Source of the DNA: DATBVX01 sp963810775
GTDB taxonomy: Bacteria; Pseudomonadota; Gammaproteobacteria; Steroidobacterales; Steroidobacteraceae
Direction of reading: 5' to 3'
Assembly: GCA_963810775.1 (NCBI GenBank)
Contig: CAWEOT010000007.1
Location: 1-64,000 of the forward strand
Length of the DNA stretch: 64,000 nucleotides
Program-made: the position numbers and the translations under genes
The notes under the pieces: model-generated
Seen by the model: the letters and a program-made list of their open reading frames with translations, nothing else
Told to the model about the DNA's origin: nothing
The model's database searches: none
Shown: one piece after another, positions 54,180-61,752 of the stretch
Numbering within the stretch: position 1 is the first letter of the stretch
Layout of the letters: every line of letters begins with the position of its first letter

Positions 54180-55561
54180 GGCGCGGGCTCGCCCGTTTGC
54201 TTCGCTTCCAGTCGGGGCTGAATCACGGTATCACCTGAGTCGGCCTGCAATGCCGCTTCGAGCTCACCAATGAGCCGATCGAGGAGACTGAGCGCGTCGG
54301 AAAGGTCCTTCTCTTCAATCACGAGTGGTGGCGCGAGCAGGATCAGGTTGCCGCGGGCCGCGAACGACACGCCGGCCTCCAGGCCCGAGCGCAGCAACTG
54401 CTTGAGCGCGCTGTGCATCTCATCCCACGGCGCCAATGGCTCGCGGCTCTTTCGATCGCGCACGAGTTCTACGACCGCGTATAAGCCGTGGCCGCCGCGA
54501 ACTTCGCCGATCACCGGATGGTGTGCTTCCATCTGCCTCAAGCGCGCAAAAAGCTCGGCGCCCAGCCGTCGCGAACGCGCAATCAGATCCTCGCGCTCAT
54601 AACTTTGCACGGCCGCCAGGCCCGCCGCGCAGCAGAGCGGATGTCCGCAGTATGTCAGGCCCGTGTACAGCATCTGTGGCTCCAGTGCGCGCGCTACCGA
54701 GGCCGACAGCACCACGGCTCCGAGCGGCAGGTGCGCACCGCTCAGGCCCTTGGCGAGCGTCATAAGGTCCGGCCGTGCTTCCTCACCGTATCGCTGCCAT
54801 GCGAACCATTCGCCGCAGCGTCCGAACCCGCTCATGACTTCATCCGCGACCAGGTACACAGCGCGTTCTTGGGTGGCATCGCGCAACGCGGGCCAGAAGC
54901 TGTCGGGCGCGACGATGCCGTTCGTGCCGGCATTGGGTTCCATCACAACGGCGGCGATGGAGTCCGCGCCGCGCTGGTCGATCAATTGAGCGATGTGTTC
55001 CGCCGCCGCGACACCACACGCCTCGGGATTGGCTGCGCCAAAAGGGCAGCGATATACATACGGTGGCGGGGTGTGCAGAACCCCGAAGGCTGCTGCATCG
55101 ACTTGTTGTGCAGTACGTGAATCTCCTGACAGCGCCATCGTCGCGTAGCTCGCGCCGTGGTAGGAGCGATCGCGAGCGATGATCCAGCCGCGCGGCTTGC
55201 CGCTCGCCTGGCGGGCAAACTTCACCGCGTGCTCATTGGCATCCGCGCCCCCAAGGGTAAAGAACACGCGCCCACCTTCGAATCCGGATTTCTCGAGCAA
55301 CAAGTCGGCCAGGTGGGCCCGCGGCTCGGCTCCCCACGAACTGGTGACGAAACATAGTTTCTCGGCCTGCTCGCGAATCGCCCGCACGACGTGGGGATGC
55401 TGGTGCCCCAGGTTGCAGCACTCACTCAGGCTGCTGAAATCGAGGATCGTGCCTCCATTCTCGGCAATAAGACGTGCACCCCGCCCGCCGACGATCGTCG
55501 GCGCATCCCAGTCGGTCTGCCTGCACCAGCTATGCAGCACGCTCTGCCGCTCGGACGACAT
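54176..55561 (-). CDS. Class III aminotransferase (omega-amino acid:pyruvate type)
   Basis: 461 residues, PLP-dependent. It shows GGTILDFSSLSECCNLGHQH, FFTLGGADANEHAVKFARQA, RDRSYHGASYATMALSGDSR, the cofactor aspartate in YLVADEVMSGFGRCGEWFAW and the lysine in DLMTLAKGLSGAHLPLGAVV. It is only distantly similar to the other class III enzyme in this operon, so the two probably act on different amines. GGAGG precedes the ATG at 55561. It is the first gene of the leftward operon. Confidence 0.9.
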   Translation of the reverse strand: MSSERQSVLHSWCRQTDWDAPTIVGGRGARLIAENGGTILDFSSLSECCNLGHQHPHVVRAIREQAEKLCFVTSSWGAEPRAHLADLLLEKSGFEGGRVFFTLGGADANEHAVKFARQASGKPRGWIIARDRSYHGASYATMALSGDSRTAQQVDAAAFGVLHTPPPYVYRCPFGAANPEACGVAAAEHIAQLIDQRGADSIAAVVMEPNAGTNGIVAPDSFWPALRDATQERAVYLVADEVMSGFGRCGEWFAWQRYGEEARPDLMTLAKGLSGAHLPLGAVVLSASVARALEPQMLYTGLTYCGHPLCCAAGLAAVQSYEREDLIARSRRLGAELFARLRQMEAHHPVIGEVRGGHGLYAVVELVRDRKSREPLAPWDEMHSALKQLLRSGLEAGVSFAARGNLILLAPPLVIEEKDLSDALSLLDRLIGELEAALQADSGDTVIQPRLEAKQTGEPAP

Positions 55562-55637
55562 GCGCTCGATTCCCTCCCGAATGCTCTAGACTAAGCGCTG
55601 CGACGCAAGCCGATCTGATCCGGCGTGCGGCGATCCT

Positions 55638-55934
55638 ATGGCGTCATCCAACCGCATCAAAGTGTACGTACAACCGCGCGCGTCGAAAACCGCTGTGGTG
55701 GGAATGCATGGAGATGCGGTGCATGTGCGCCTGGCGGCGGCGCCGGTCGACAACGCCGCGAACGAGGAGTTGGTGGCCCTGATAGCGACCCGGCTCGGGA
55801 TTGCCAAGCGCCAGGTGCGCATCGTGGGCGGAGCCGGCAGTCGCAGAAAAGTGATCGAAATCGACGGTCTAGCTGCGGAAACCGCCGCAGCAGCGCTGTT
55901 GTCAAACTCCTCCCGGGCGATACGCGCATCATGA
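55638..55934 (+). CDS. DUF167 (YggU-family) protein
   Basis: 98 residues of the DUF167/YggU family: RIKVYVQPRASKTAVVGMHG, VRLAAAPVDNAANEELVALI and RIVGGAGSRRKVIEIDG. The family is small and cytoplasmic with no established function. It overlaps the ABC ATPase start by four bases (ATGA), which ties it to the exporter operon. Confidence 0.9.
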   Translation: MASSNRIKVYVQPRASKTAVVGMHGDAVHVRLAAAPVDNAANEELVALIATRLGIAKRQVRIVGGAGSRRKVIEIDGLAAETAAAALLSNSSRAIRAS

Positions 55935-56866
55935 AGATCCTCTCCATTTCAGGGCTGACCAAGACTTATGCCTCCGGTCTGCAAGCACTCAAGAGCATCG
56001 ATCTCGAGATCGAAAAGGGCGAGATATTCGCTCTTCTCGGCCCCAACGGGGCCGGCAAGACCACGCTGATCAATATTGTCTGCGGGATCGTTACGCCCAC
56101 CAGCGGTGAGGTTCTCGCGGGCGGGCACGACATCCAGCGCGAGTACCGCGCGGCGCGCTCGCTGATCGGTCTCGTGCCGCAGGAACTCGCCACGGATACG
56201 TTCGAGAAGGTGTGGTCGACAGTCAATTTCAGCCGTGGCCTGTTCGGACGCGCGCCCAATCCCGCTTTCATCGAAAAGGTGCTTCGCGAGCTCTCACTAT
56301 GGGAGAAGCGCGACGACAAGATCATGACGCTGTCGGGCGGCATGAAGCGACGCGTGATGATCGCCAAGGCCCTGGCGCACGAACCGCAGATCCTGTTTCT
56401 CGACGAACCGACGGCGGGTGTCGATGTCGAGCTGCGTCGTGACATGTGGGCGCTGGTGCGCGGACTGCGCGAGACCGGCGTGACCATCATTCTCACCACT
56501 CATTACATCGAAGAAGCGGAGGAGATGGCTGATCGTGTTGGCGTCATCAACAAGGGCGAGCTGATCATCGTCGAAGAGAAGAGCGTGTTGATGAAGAAGC
56601 TCGGCAAACGGCAACTCACCGTCTACCTGCAGAGTCCGATGCGTTCTCTTCCCGCCGGGCTGGCCGACTGGCACCTGGCGCTCGACGCGGACGGCTGCGA
56701 ACTGCGGTATACGTTCGACGCCAACGAGCAACGCAAGGGAATCGCCTCGCTCCTCACGCGCATGCGCGAGCTCGACATCGGCTTCAGGGATCTCAATATC
56801 CGCGAAAGCTCGTTGGAGGAGATCTTCGTGAACCTCGTGAGTGATCGCCACGGAGCAGCGGCATGA
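55931..56866 (+). CDS. ABC-2 type exporter ATPase (YadG-like)
   Basis: 311 residues. Walker A is FALLGPNGAGKTTLINI, the signature is MTLSGGMKRRVMIAKALAHE, Walker B is ILFLDEPTAGVDVEL, and the switch histidine lies in ILTTHYIEEAEEMADRV. A C-terminal extension of about 80 residues follows. The arrangement with an ABC-2 permease matches YadGH of E. coli, whose substrate is not known. It is coupled to the permease by ATGA. Confidence 0.92.
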   Translation: MKILSISGLTKTYASGLQALKSIDLEIEKGEIFALLGPNGAGKTTLINIVCGIVTPTSGEVLAGGHDIQREYRAARSLIGLVPQELATDTFEKVWSTVNFSRGLFGRAPNPAFIEKVLRELSLWEKRDDKIMTLSGGMKRRVMIAKALAHEPQILFLDEPTAGVDVELRRDMWALVRGLRETGVTIILTTHYIEEAEEMADRVGVINKGELIIVEEKSVLMKKLGKRQLTVYLQSPMRSLPAGLADWHLALDADGCELRYTFDANEQRKGIASLLTRMRELDIGFRDLNIRESSLEEIFVNLVSDRHGAAA

Positions 56867-57639
56867 GCTCAGTCACATTCAACGGATACGGGGTCCTGGC
56901 CATCTACCGTTTCGAGATGGGGCGCGCGTTGCGTACCTTGCTGCAGAGCCTGGTGACGCCAGTGATCACGACGTCACTCTACTTCGTGGTGTTCGGGGCT
57001 GCGATCGGCTCGCGCATGACGGAAGTCGACGGCGTTCCCTACGGGGCCTTCATCGTGCCGGGACTGATCATGCTCACGCTGTTCACCGAGAGCATTTTCA
57101 ACGCCTCTTTCGGTATCTATTTCCCGAAATTCACGGGCACGATCTACGAGCTCCTGTCCGCACCGGTGTCGTACCTGGAGATCGTGCTCGCGTATGTCGG
57201 CGCAGCCGCGACCAAGTCGATCGTTCTCGGGCTCGTCATTCTCATCACGGCATCCTTCTTCGTCCCGATCCAGATCATGCATCCATTCTGGATGATTGCG
57301 TTCCTGGTGCTGACGGCCGCTACCTTCAGCTTATTCGGCTTCATCATTGGCATCGGGTCGACTGGCTTCGAGCAGCTGCAGTTCATCCCGATGCTGATCG
57401 TGACCCCGCTGACGTTCCTGGGCGGCGCTTTCTATTCGATCAACATGCTGCCGCCGGCATGGCGAACAGTAACCCTGTTCAACCCGGTCGTGTACCTGAT
57501 CAGCGGCTTTCGCTGGAGCTTCTACGGGACCTCCGACGTCAGCGTGGGCACGAGCCTGGCGGTGACGCTGGGATTCTTCATCGCTTGCCTGCTGCTGGTC
57601 GGGTGGATATTCCGTACGGGGTATCGACTGAAGAATTAG
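56863..57639 (+). CDS. ABC-2 type exporter permease (YadH-like)
   Basis: 258 residues with six membrane segments. It shows ALRTLLQSLVTPVITTSLYF, YGAFIVPGLIMLTLFTESIF, LLSAPVSYLEIVLAYVGAAA and PLTFLGGAFYSINMLPPAWR, the ABC-2 membrane family pattern. It would form a dimer with the ATPase at the inner membrane. Confidence 0.92.
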   Translation: MSSVTFNGYGVLAIYRFEMGRALRTLLQSLVTPVITTSLYFVVFGAAIGSRMTEVDGVPYGAFIVPGLIMLTLFTESIFNASFGIYFPKFTGTIYELLSAPVSYLEIVLAYVGAAATKSIVLGLVILITASFFVPIQIMHPFWMIAFLVLTAATFSLFGFIIGIGSTGFEQLQFIPMLIVTPLTFLGGAFYSINMLPPAWRTVTLFNPVVYLISGFRWSFYGTSDVSVGTSLAVTLGFFIACLLLVGWIFRTGYRLKN

Positions 57640-57707
57640 GCAGGCAGTATGCTTCGCCTCCGCGCGTGGATAAGCCCTCTAAGACTCGAATCCGAAGGAG
57701 AATTGCC

Positions 57708-58304
57708 GTGAAACGCCTGCTGCCTGTCCTGCTGTTGTCGAGCGCCATCGCCCTTCCCGCCCTGGCCGCATTGAAGAGCGGCGACAAGGCGCCCGATTTC
57801 TCCGCCAAGGCGTCGCTCGACGGCAAGGCGTTCGACTTCTCGCTCAAGGACGCACTCAAGAAGGGGCCCGTGGTGGTCTACTTCTACCCGTCGGCATATA
57901 CCGGGGGCTGCAACATCGAGGCGCACACGTTCGCAGTGAACAAGGACAAGTTCGATGCCGTGGGCGCGACCATCATTGGTGTGTCACACGACAGCATCGC
58001 GCGGCTCAATGATTTCTCGGCGGACCCCGAGTACTGCGCTGGCAAATTCCCCGTCGCCTCCGACCCGGATGGCAAGATTGCGAAGTCTTATGACCTCAAG
58101 GTCATGGAAGGGAAGCCGGGCTTCAAGGACACTCGCGGTGCAGAGATTGATCACGCGTTCACCGAGCGCACAACTTTCGTGATCGCGCCGGACTGGAAGG
58201 TCGTGGCGACACTCTCGTCCGCCGACGACAAAATCTCGCCCGAAGATCACGTGACCAAGTCACTCGCCGCTGTGACGGAGATGAAGAACGCCAAGGCGAT
58301 GTGA
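57708..58304 (+). CDS. Peroxiredoxin (AhpC/TSA, Bcp-like) with signal peptide
   Basis: 198 residues. A leader (KRLLPVLLLSSAIALPALAA) is followed by SGDKAPDFSAKASLDGKAFD and the peroxidatic cysteine in YPSAYTGGCNIEAHTFAVNK. Most Bcp-type proteins have T-x-x-C here; the S-A-Y-T-G-G-C form belongs to an exported subgroup. It would reduce peroxides in the periplasm using an outside thiol donor. GTG at 57708 with AAGGAG seven bases ahead decides the start. Confidence 0.9.
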   Translation: MKRLLPVLLLSSAIALPALAALKSGDKAPDFSAKASLDGKAFDFSLKDALKKGPVVVYFYPSAYTGGCNIEAHTFAVNKDKFDAVGATIIGVSHDSIARLNDFSADPEYCAGKFPVASDPDGKIAKSYDLKVMEGKPGFKDTRGAEIDHAFTERTTFVIAPDWKVVATLSSADDKISPEDHVTKSLAAVTEMKNAKAM

Positions 58305-58319
58305 ACGGGACGGGGGAAA

Positions 58320-58612
58320 CTAGGGCGTGAAGCCAAGCTCGCGCTGCGAGATGAGCGTGAGGACGCGGACTTCGTCCTCCGCGATCAGGAAACGGTACAG
58401 GGCGACATAGCCGGTCGCACCCCGGGAAACGATCAGCTCGCGCAGTTCACCCTCGACACGTCGCCCGAGCAACGGATGCTCGGCGAGATTTTCGATGCCT
58501 GATCAAATCGCCGTCGTTGCTCTCACAGCCGAATCCGGGATCACCGCTGCAGACGGGAGAGGGCGGTCTCGATGTCCGAGAGCGCGCGGGCTGAATAGAC
58601 TATCGTTGCCAC
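58320..58612 (-). pseudogene. ParE/RelE-family toxin, disrupted
   Basis: Downstream partner of the ribbon-helix-helix gene. The start TIVYSARALSDIETALSRL and the end ENLAEHPLLGRRVEGELREL, then TGYVALYRFLIAEDEVRVLT and SQRELGFTP, are clear ParE/RelE sequence. Between them there is a frame break near 58550 and an in-frame TGA at 58503-58505 where arginine would be expected. With both a shift and a stop, the toxin is probably inactive if the sequence is right. GTG at 58612 overlaps the antitoxin end. Confidence 0.75.
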
Positions 58613-58881
58613 GATTTAGGCCGCGCTGCCGATTCGCCCTGCGCAAGGCGTTGCATCCAGGCGTGCACGTCGTCCGCGCGGAATACCTCGCCCAGCCGCT
58701 GTATTTGCGCATCGGACGCGATCGCCTCTTTGACGAGCCGGCGCATCTGTTCTTCGTACGCGGCATAGCGCTCCACACCCTCGACGATCAGGCTGTGCAC
58801 AGATCTGTCGGTCTCCTTCGCGAGCGCACGCAGTCGGGCGCGCAATGATGGTGGCAAGCGGATCGTGGTCGTGGCGGCCAT
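58600..58881 (-). CDS. Ribbon-helix-helix antitoxin (ParD/CopG-like)
   Basis: 93 residues. The N-terminus TTTIRLPPSLRARLRALAKE with TDRSVHSLIVEGVERYAAYE is a typical ribbon-helix-helix DNA-binding region, and the C-terminal half (GEVFRADDVHAWMQRLAQGE) would wrap the toxin. It precedes the ParE-like gene and overlaps it by 13 bases, the standard antitoxin-first order. Confidence 0.88.
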   Translation of the reverse strand: MAATTTIRLPPSLRARLRALAKETDRSVHSLIVEGVERYAAYEEQMRRLVKEAIASDAQIQRLGEVFRADDVHAWMQRLAQGESAARPKSWQR

Positions 58882-58904
58882 GGGAGTCTCGTTGTGGATC
58901 AGGG

Positions 58905-59325
58905 CTAGCCGAAGGTCGGTTTAAGCACCGCAAGAATCACTATCGCGATCAGCAGCACTCCCGGAACTTCGTTGAACCATCGATACCAGCGCGGCGAACG
59001 GCCGCTTGCAGTCGCGAGTTCCTTCATCAAGCGATAGCACCACGCGTGGTAGATAACGAGCAGCGCAACCAGCACCAGCTTCGTGCGTAGCCAGACAAGG
59101 TGCGAGATACTCCGGTGCACGCCACAGCATGGCGAGCCCAAAGACAATCGTAAGCACGGCACCGAGCGTCATGATCGCGAACAATCGCCGTTCCATGATC
59201 TCGAAGCGCTCGCGGCTGACGCCGTCCGTCGCCGCGACGTGATAGACGAACAGGCGCGGCAGATAAAACAACCCCGCGAACCACGTGACCATGAAGACAA
59301 TGTGCAAGGCCTTGAGCCACAGCAT
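58905..59325 (-). CDS. hemJ: Protoporphyrinogen oxidase HemJ (UPF0093), frameshifted
   Basis: About 140 residues, four membrane segments. The start WLKALHIVFMVTWFAGLFYL with PRLFVYH holds the conserved histidine and FYLPR motif. The C-terminal half reads RTKLVLVALLVIYHAWCYRL then RWFNEVPGVLLIAIVILAVL. HemJ oxidises protoporphyrinogen IX in haem synthesis at the inner membrane. One base is missing near 59100 (WRAPEYLA, then LVWLRTKL). The ATG at 59325 gives the standard beginning. Confidence 0.87.
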
Positions 59326-59505
59326 AGTCGCCGCAGTGTACCTGCTCGCGTGCGTCGGGCCACACCCGGTACGTCGCAGCGGCCCGAGTCCAAACGCTTG
59401 CGTGCCGACGTAAGAACGGATTACCGTCAACTTCCCGCGCGTGGCGGCGGCGGGAAAACTGAGAGTGGACCTGCGTCTGCGCCTTCCCGACAAGGCATTG
59501 GAATC

Positions 59506-60051
59506 ATGAACCGAACACAACCCTTCAGGCTGGCGGTCCCAGTCGGGCCGACCGATCACGCGATCGGACCGCTGCATGCCCCCGTGACCGTCGTCGAATA
59601 CGGCGACTTCGAATGTCCGAACTGCAAACAGGCCGCCCCTGCGGTCAAGTTGCTGCTGGAAAGATTCGCCGAACGCGTCCGCTTCATCTACCGGCACTTC
59701 CCGCTCGAAGAAGTGCATCCTCACGCGGTGCGCGCAGCCGAAGCTGCCGAGTGCGCCGGCGGCCAGGAGAAGTTCTGGCCGATGCACGATCTGCTGTTCG
59801 CTAATCAGGATCACCTGAAGGCGCAGAATCTGCACAGCTATGCCGAGCGGCTCGATCTCGACATGGCGCGCTTTACCGCGGAGATGGACGATGAGATCTA
59901 TCTGCAGCGCGTGCGCGAACACATCGCGGGCGGTCGCGAGAGCGGTGCGCGCAACACGCCGACCTTCTTCGTCAATGGCGTGATCCACGACGTCTCATAC
60001 GGGCTTCACGGGTTGTTCGACGCCGTGGAGTCGGCGCTGCACCGCAAATAG
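59506..60051 (+). CDS. DsbA-family thioredoxin-fold protein
   Basis: 181 residues without a signal peptide. It shows VTVVEYGDFECPNCKQAAPA with the CPNC active site (Cys37, Cys40), RHFPLEEVHPHAVRAAEAAE and the cis-proline region NTPTFFVNG. The pattern is that of cytoplasmic DsbA-like/NhaA-associated oxidoreductases. It lies two bases before the thioredoxin-reductase-like gene, so the two probably work together. Confidence 0.9.
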   Translation: MNRTQPFRLAVPVGPTDHAIGPLHAPVTVVEYGDFECPNCKQAAPAVKLLLERFAERVRFIYRHFPLEEVHPHAVRAAEAAECAGGQEKFWPMHDLLFANQDHLKAQNLHSYAERLDLDMARFTAEMDDEIYLQRVREHIAGGRESGARNTPTFFVNGVIHDVSYGLHGLFDAVESALHRK

Positions 60052-60053
60052 CC

Positions 60054-61712
60054 GTGGCTGCGATGCCGGCCAATCTGGAGTCGCGCCGGGCGCAGATGTT
60101 CCCGGAGCTGACGCCGGCGCAGCTTGCGCGCCTGGAACGGCATGGCACCCGGTTGCGCACGCACAAGGGCGAAGTGCTGGTCGAGCCCGGCGAGCGCTAT
60201 CGCAACCTGATGGTCGTTCTCTCCGGCAGCATTGAGATCGTGCGGCCGGGACTCTCCGGCGAAGAACTGGTCATCGTGCACACGGCGAATCACTTCGCCG
60301 GCGAGATGAGCACACTCCGTGGCGCGGCAAGCGTGGTGCGGGCTCGCGTGCGGGAGGAGGGCGAGATCCTCGCGATCGAGGCGGAGGATCTGCGCGCGAT
60401 CGTGCAGACCGATGCGGAACTGAGCGAGCTGTTCATGCGCGCCTTCATCCTGCGGCGCGTGGGACTCATCGCCGTCGAACAGGGCGACGTGGTCTTGATC
60501 GGCTCACGTCATTCCGCGGGCACACTGCGCGTGCGACAGTTCCTGACGCGCAATTCATTCCCGCACGTCAATGTGGATATCGACAGTGACGCGAATGTCC
60601 AGGCGCTCATCGAACGTTTCCACTTGAGCATCGATGACATCCCGATAGTGATCTGCCGCGGCAAGGTACTGAAGAATCCTGCCAACGAAGAGCTCGCGGC
60701 CTGCCTCGGGATGAACCCGCAGGTCGATGCAGCGCGTATTCATGACGTCGTCGTGATCGGCGCCGGCCCTGCTGGTCTAGCCGCGGCGGTGTACGCGGCG
60801 TCCGAGGGACTCGACGTGCGCGTCATCGAGACCAACGCTCCCGGCGGCCAGGCCGGGTCGAGCTCGAGAATCGAAAACTACCTCGGTTTTCCCACCGGGA
60901 TATCCGGCCAGGCGCTGGCGGCGCGTGCTCTGGTGCAAGCGCAGAAGTTCGGTGCCGTGGTTTCCATCGCCAGCAGCGCGCTGCGCCTGCGCTGCGAGCC
61001 ACCGCTGCACGCCGTCGAGCTCTCCGCAGACGAACTGGTCCGCGGACGCTCGATCATCATCGCGACCGGCGCCGCATACCGCACGCTGGCACTCGAGAAT
61101 CTGAACCAGTTCGTCGGCACTGGCGTGTACTACGCGGCGACGAACGTCGAGGCGCGGCTTTGCAAGGACGAGGAAGCGATCGTGGTCGGTGGCGGGAATT
61201 CCGCGGGCCAGGCCGCCGTATTCCTGTCCGGCAATTGTCGACAAGTGCATGTGCTCGTACGCTCCAAGGGCCTCGCTGACAGCATGTCGCGCTATCTCAT
61301 TCGGCGCATCGAGGAGAGCCCGAATATCACGTTGCATACGCGGACCGAGATTTCGGCGCTGGAAGGGAACGGCCAGCTCCAGAAAGTGACCTGGCGCAAT
61401 GATTCAGGGACGGAGACACACCAGATCGGGCACGTGTTTCTCATGATGGGCGCCGATCCCAACACTCGCTGGCTGCGCGATTGTGTCGCCCTCGATGCCA
61501 AGGGCTTCGTCAAGACCGGGCCTGATCTTGCCACCGACGACCTTGGTCGGGCGCACTGGCCACTGAGCCGCGCGCCGCACCTGCTGGAAACAACCGTTCC
61601 AGGCATTTTCGCGGTTGGTGACGTGCGCTGCGGCAGTATCAAGCGCGTGGCATCCGCTGTCGGCGAGGGTTCGGTGTGCGTATTGCTGGTGCATCGCGTA
61701 CTGAGCGAATGA
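60054..61712 (+). CDS. cNMP-binding domain / thioredoxin-reductase-like flavoprotein without CxxC
   Basis: 552 residues. Residues of about 15-135 are a cyclic-nucleotide-binding domain (LRTHKGEVLVEPGERYRNLM, HFAGEMSTLRGAASVV). About 150-220 is a glutaredoxin-like insert (VRQFLTRNSFPHVNVDID). From about 228 it is a thioredoxin-reductase fold: FAD motif DVVVIGAGPAGLAAAVYAAS, GGQAGSSSRIENYLGFPTGI, NADPH motif AIVVGGGNSAGQAAVFLSG and VPGIFAVGDVRCGSIKRVA. The redox CxxC of true reductases is replaced by AATNVEARLC, as is usual in this cNMP-linked subfamily. GTG at 60054 gives coupling; ATG at 60063 is possible. Confidence 0.87.
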   Translation: MAAMPANLESRRAQMFPELTPAQLARLERHGTRLRTHKGEVLVEPGERYRNLMVVLSGSIEIVRPGLSGEELVIVHTANHFAGEMSTLRGAASVVRARVREEGEILAIEAEDLRAIVQTDAELSELFMRAFILRRVGLIAVEQGDVVLIGSRHSAGTLRVRQFLTRNSFPHVNVDIDSDANVQALIERFHLSIDDIPIVICRGKVLKNPANEELAACLGMNPQVDAARIHDVVVIGAGPAGLAAAVYAASEGLDVRVIETNAPGGQAGSSSRIENYLGFPTGISGQALAARALVQAQKFGAVVSIASSALRLRCEPPLHAVELSADELVRGRSIIIATGAAYRTLALENLNQFVGTGVYYAATNVEARLCKDEEAIVVGGGNSAGQAAVFLSGNCRQVHVLVRSKGLADSMSRYLIRRIEESPNITLHTRTEISALEGNGQLQKVTWRNDSGTETHQIGHVFLMMGADPNTRWLRDCVALDAKGFVKTGPDLATDDLGRAHWPLSRAPHLLETTVPGIFAVGDVRCGSIKRVASAVGEGSVCVLLVHRVLSE

Positions 61713-61752
61713 CCGCGTACAATCTGCGCGATGAAATCGCCTGGATTATCGA

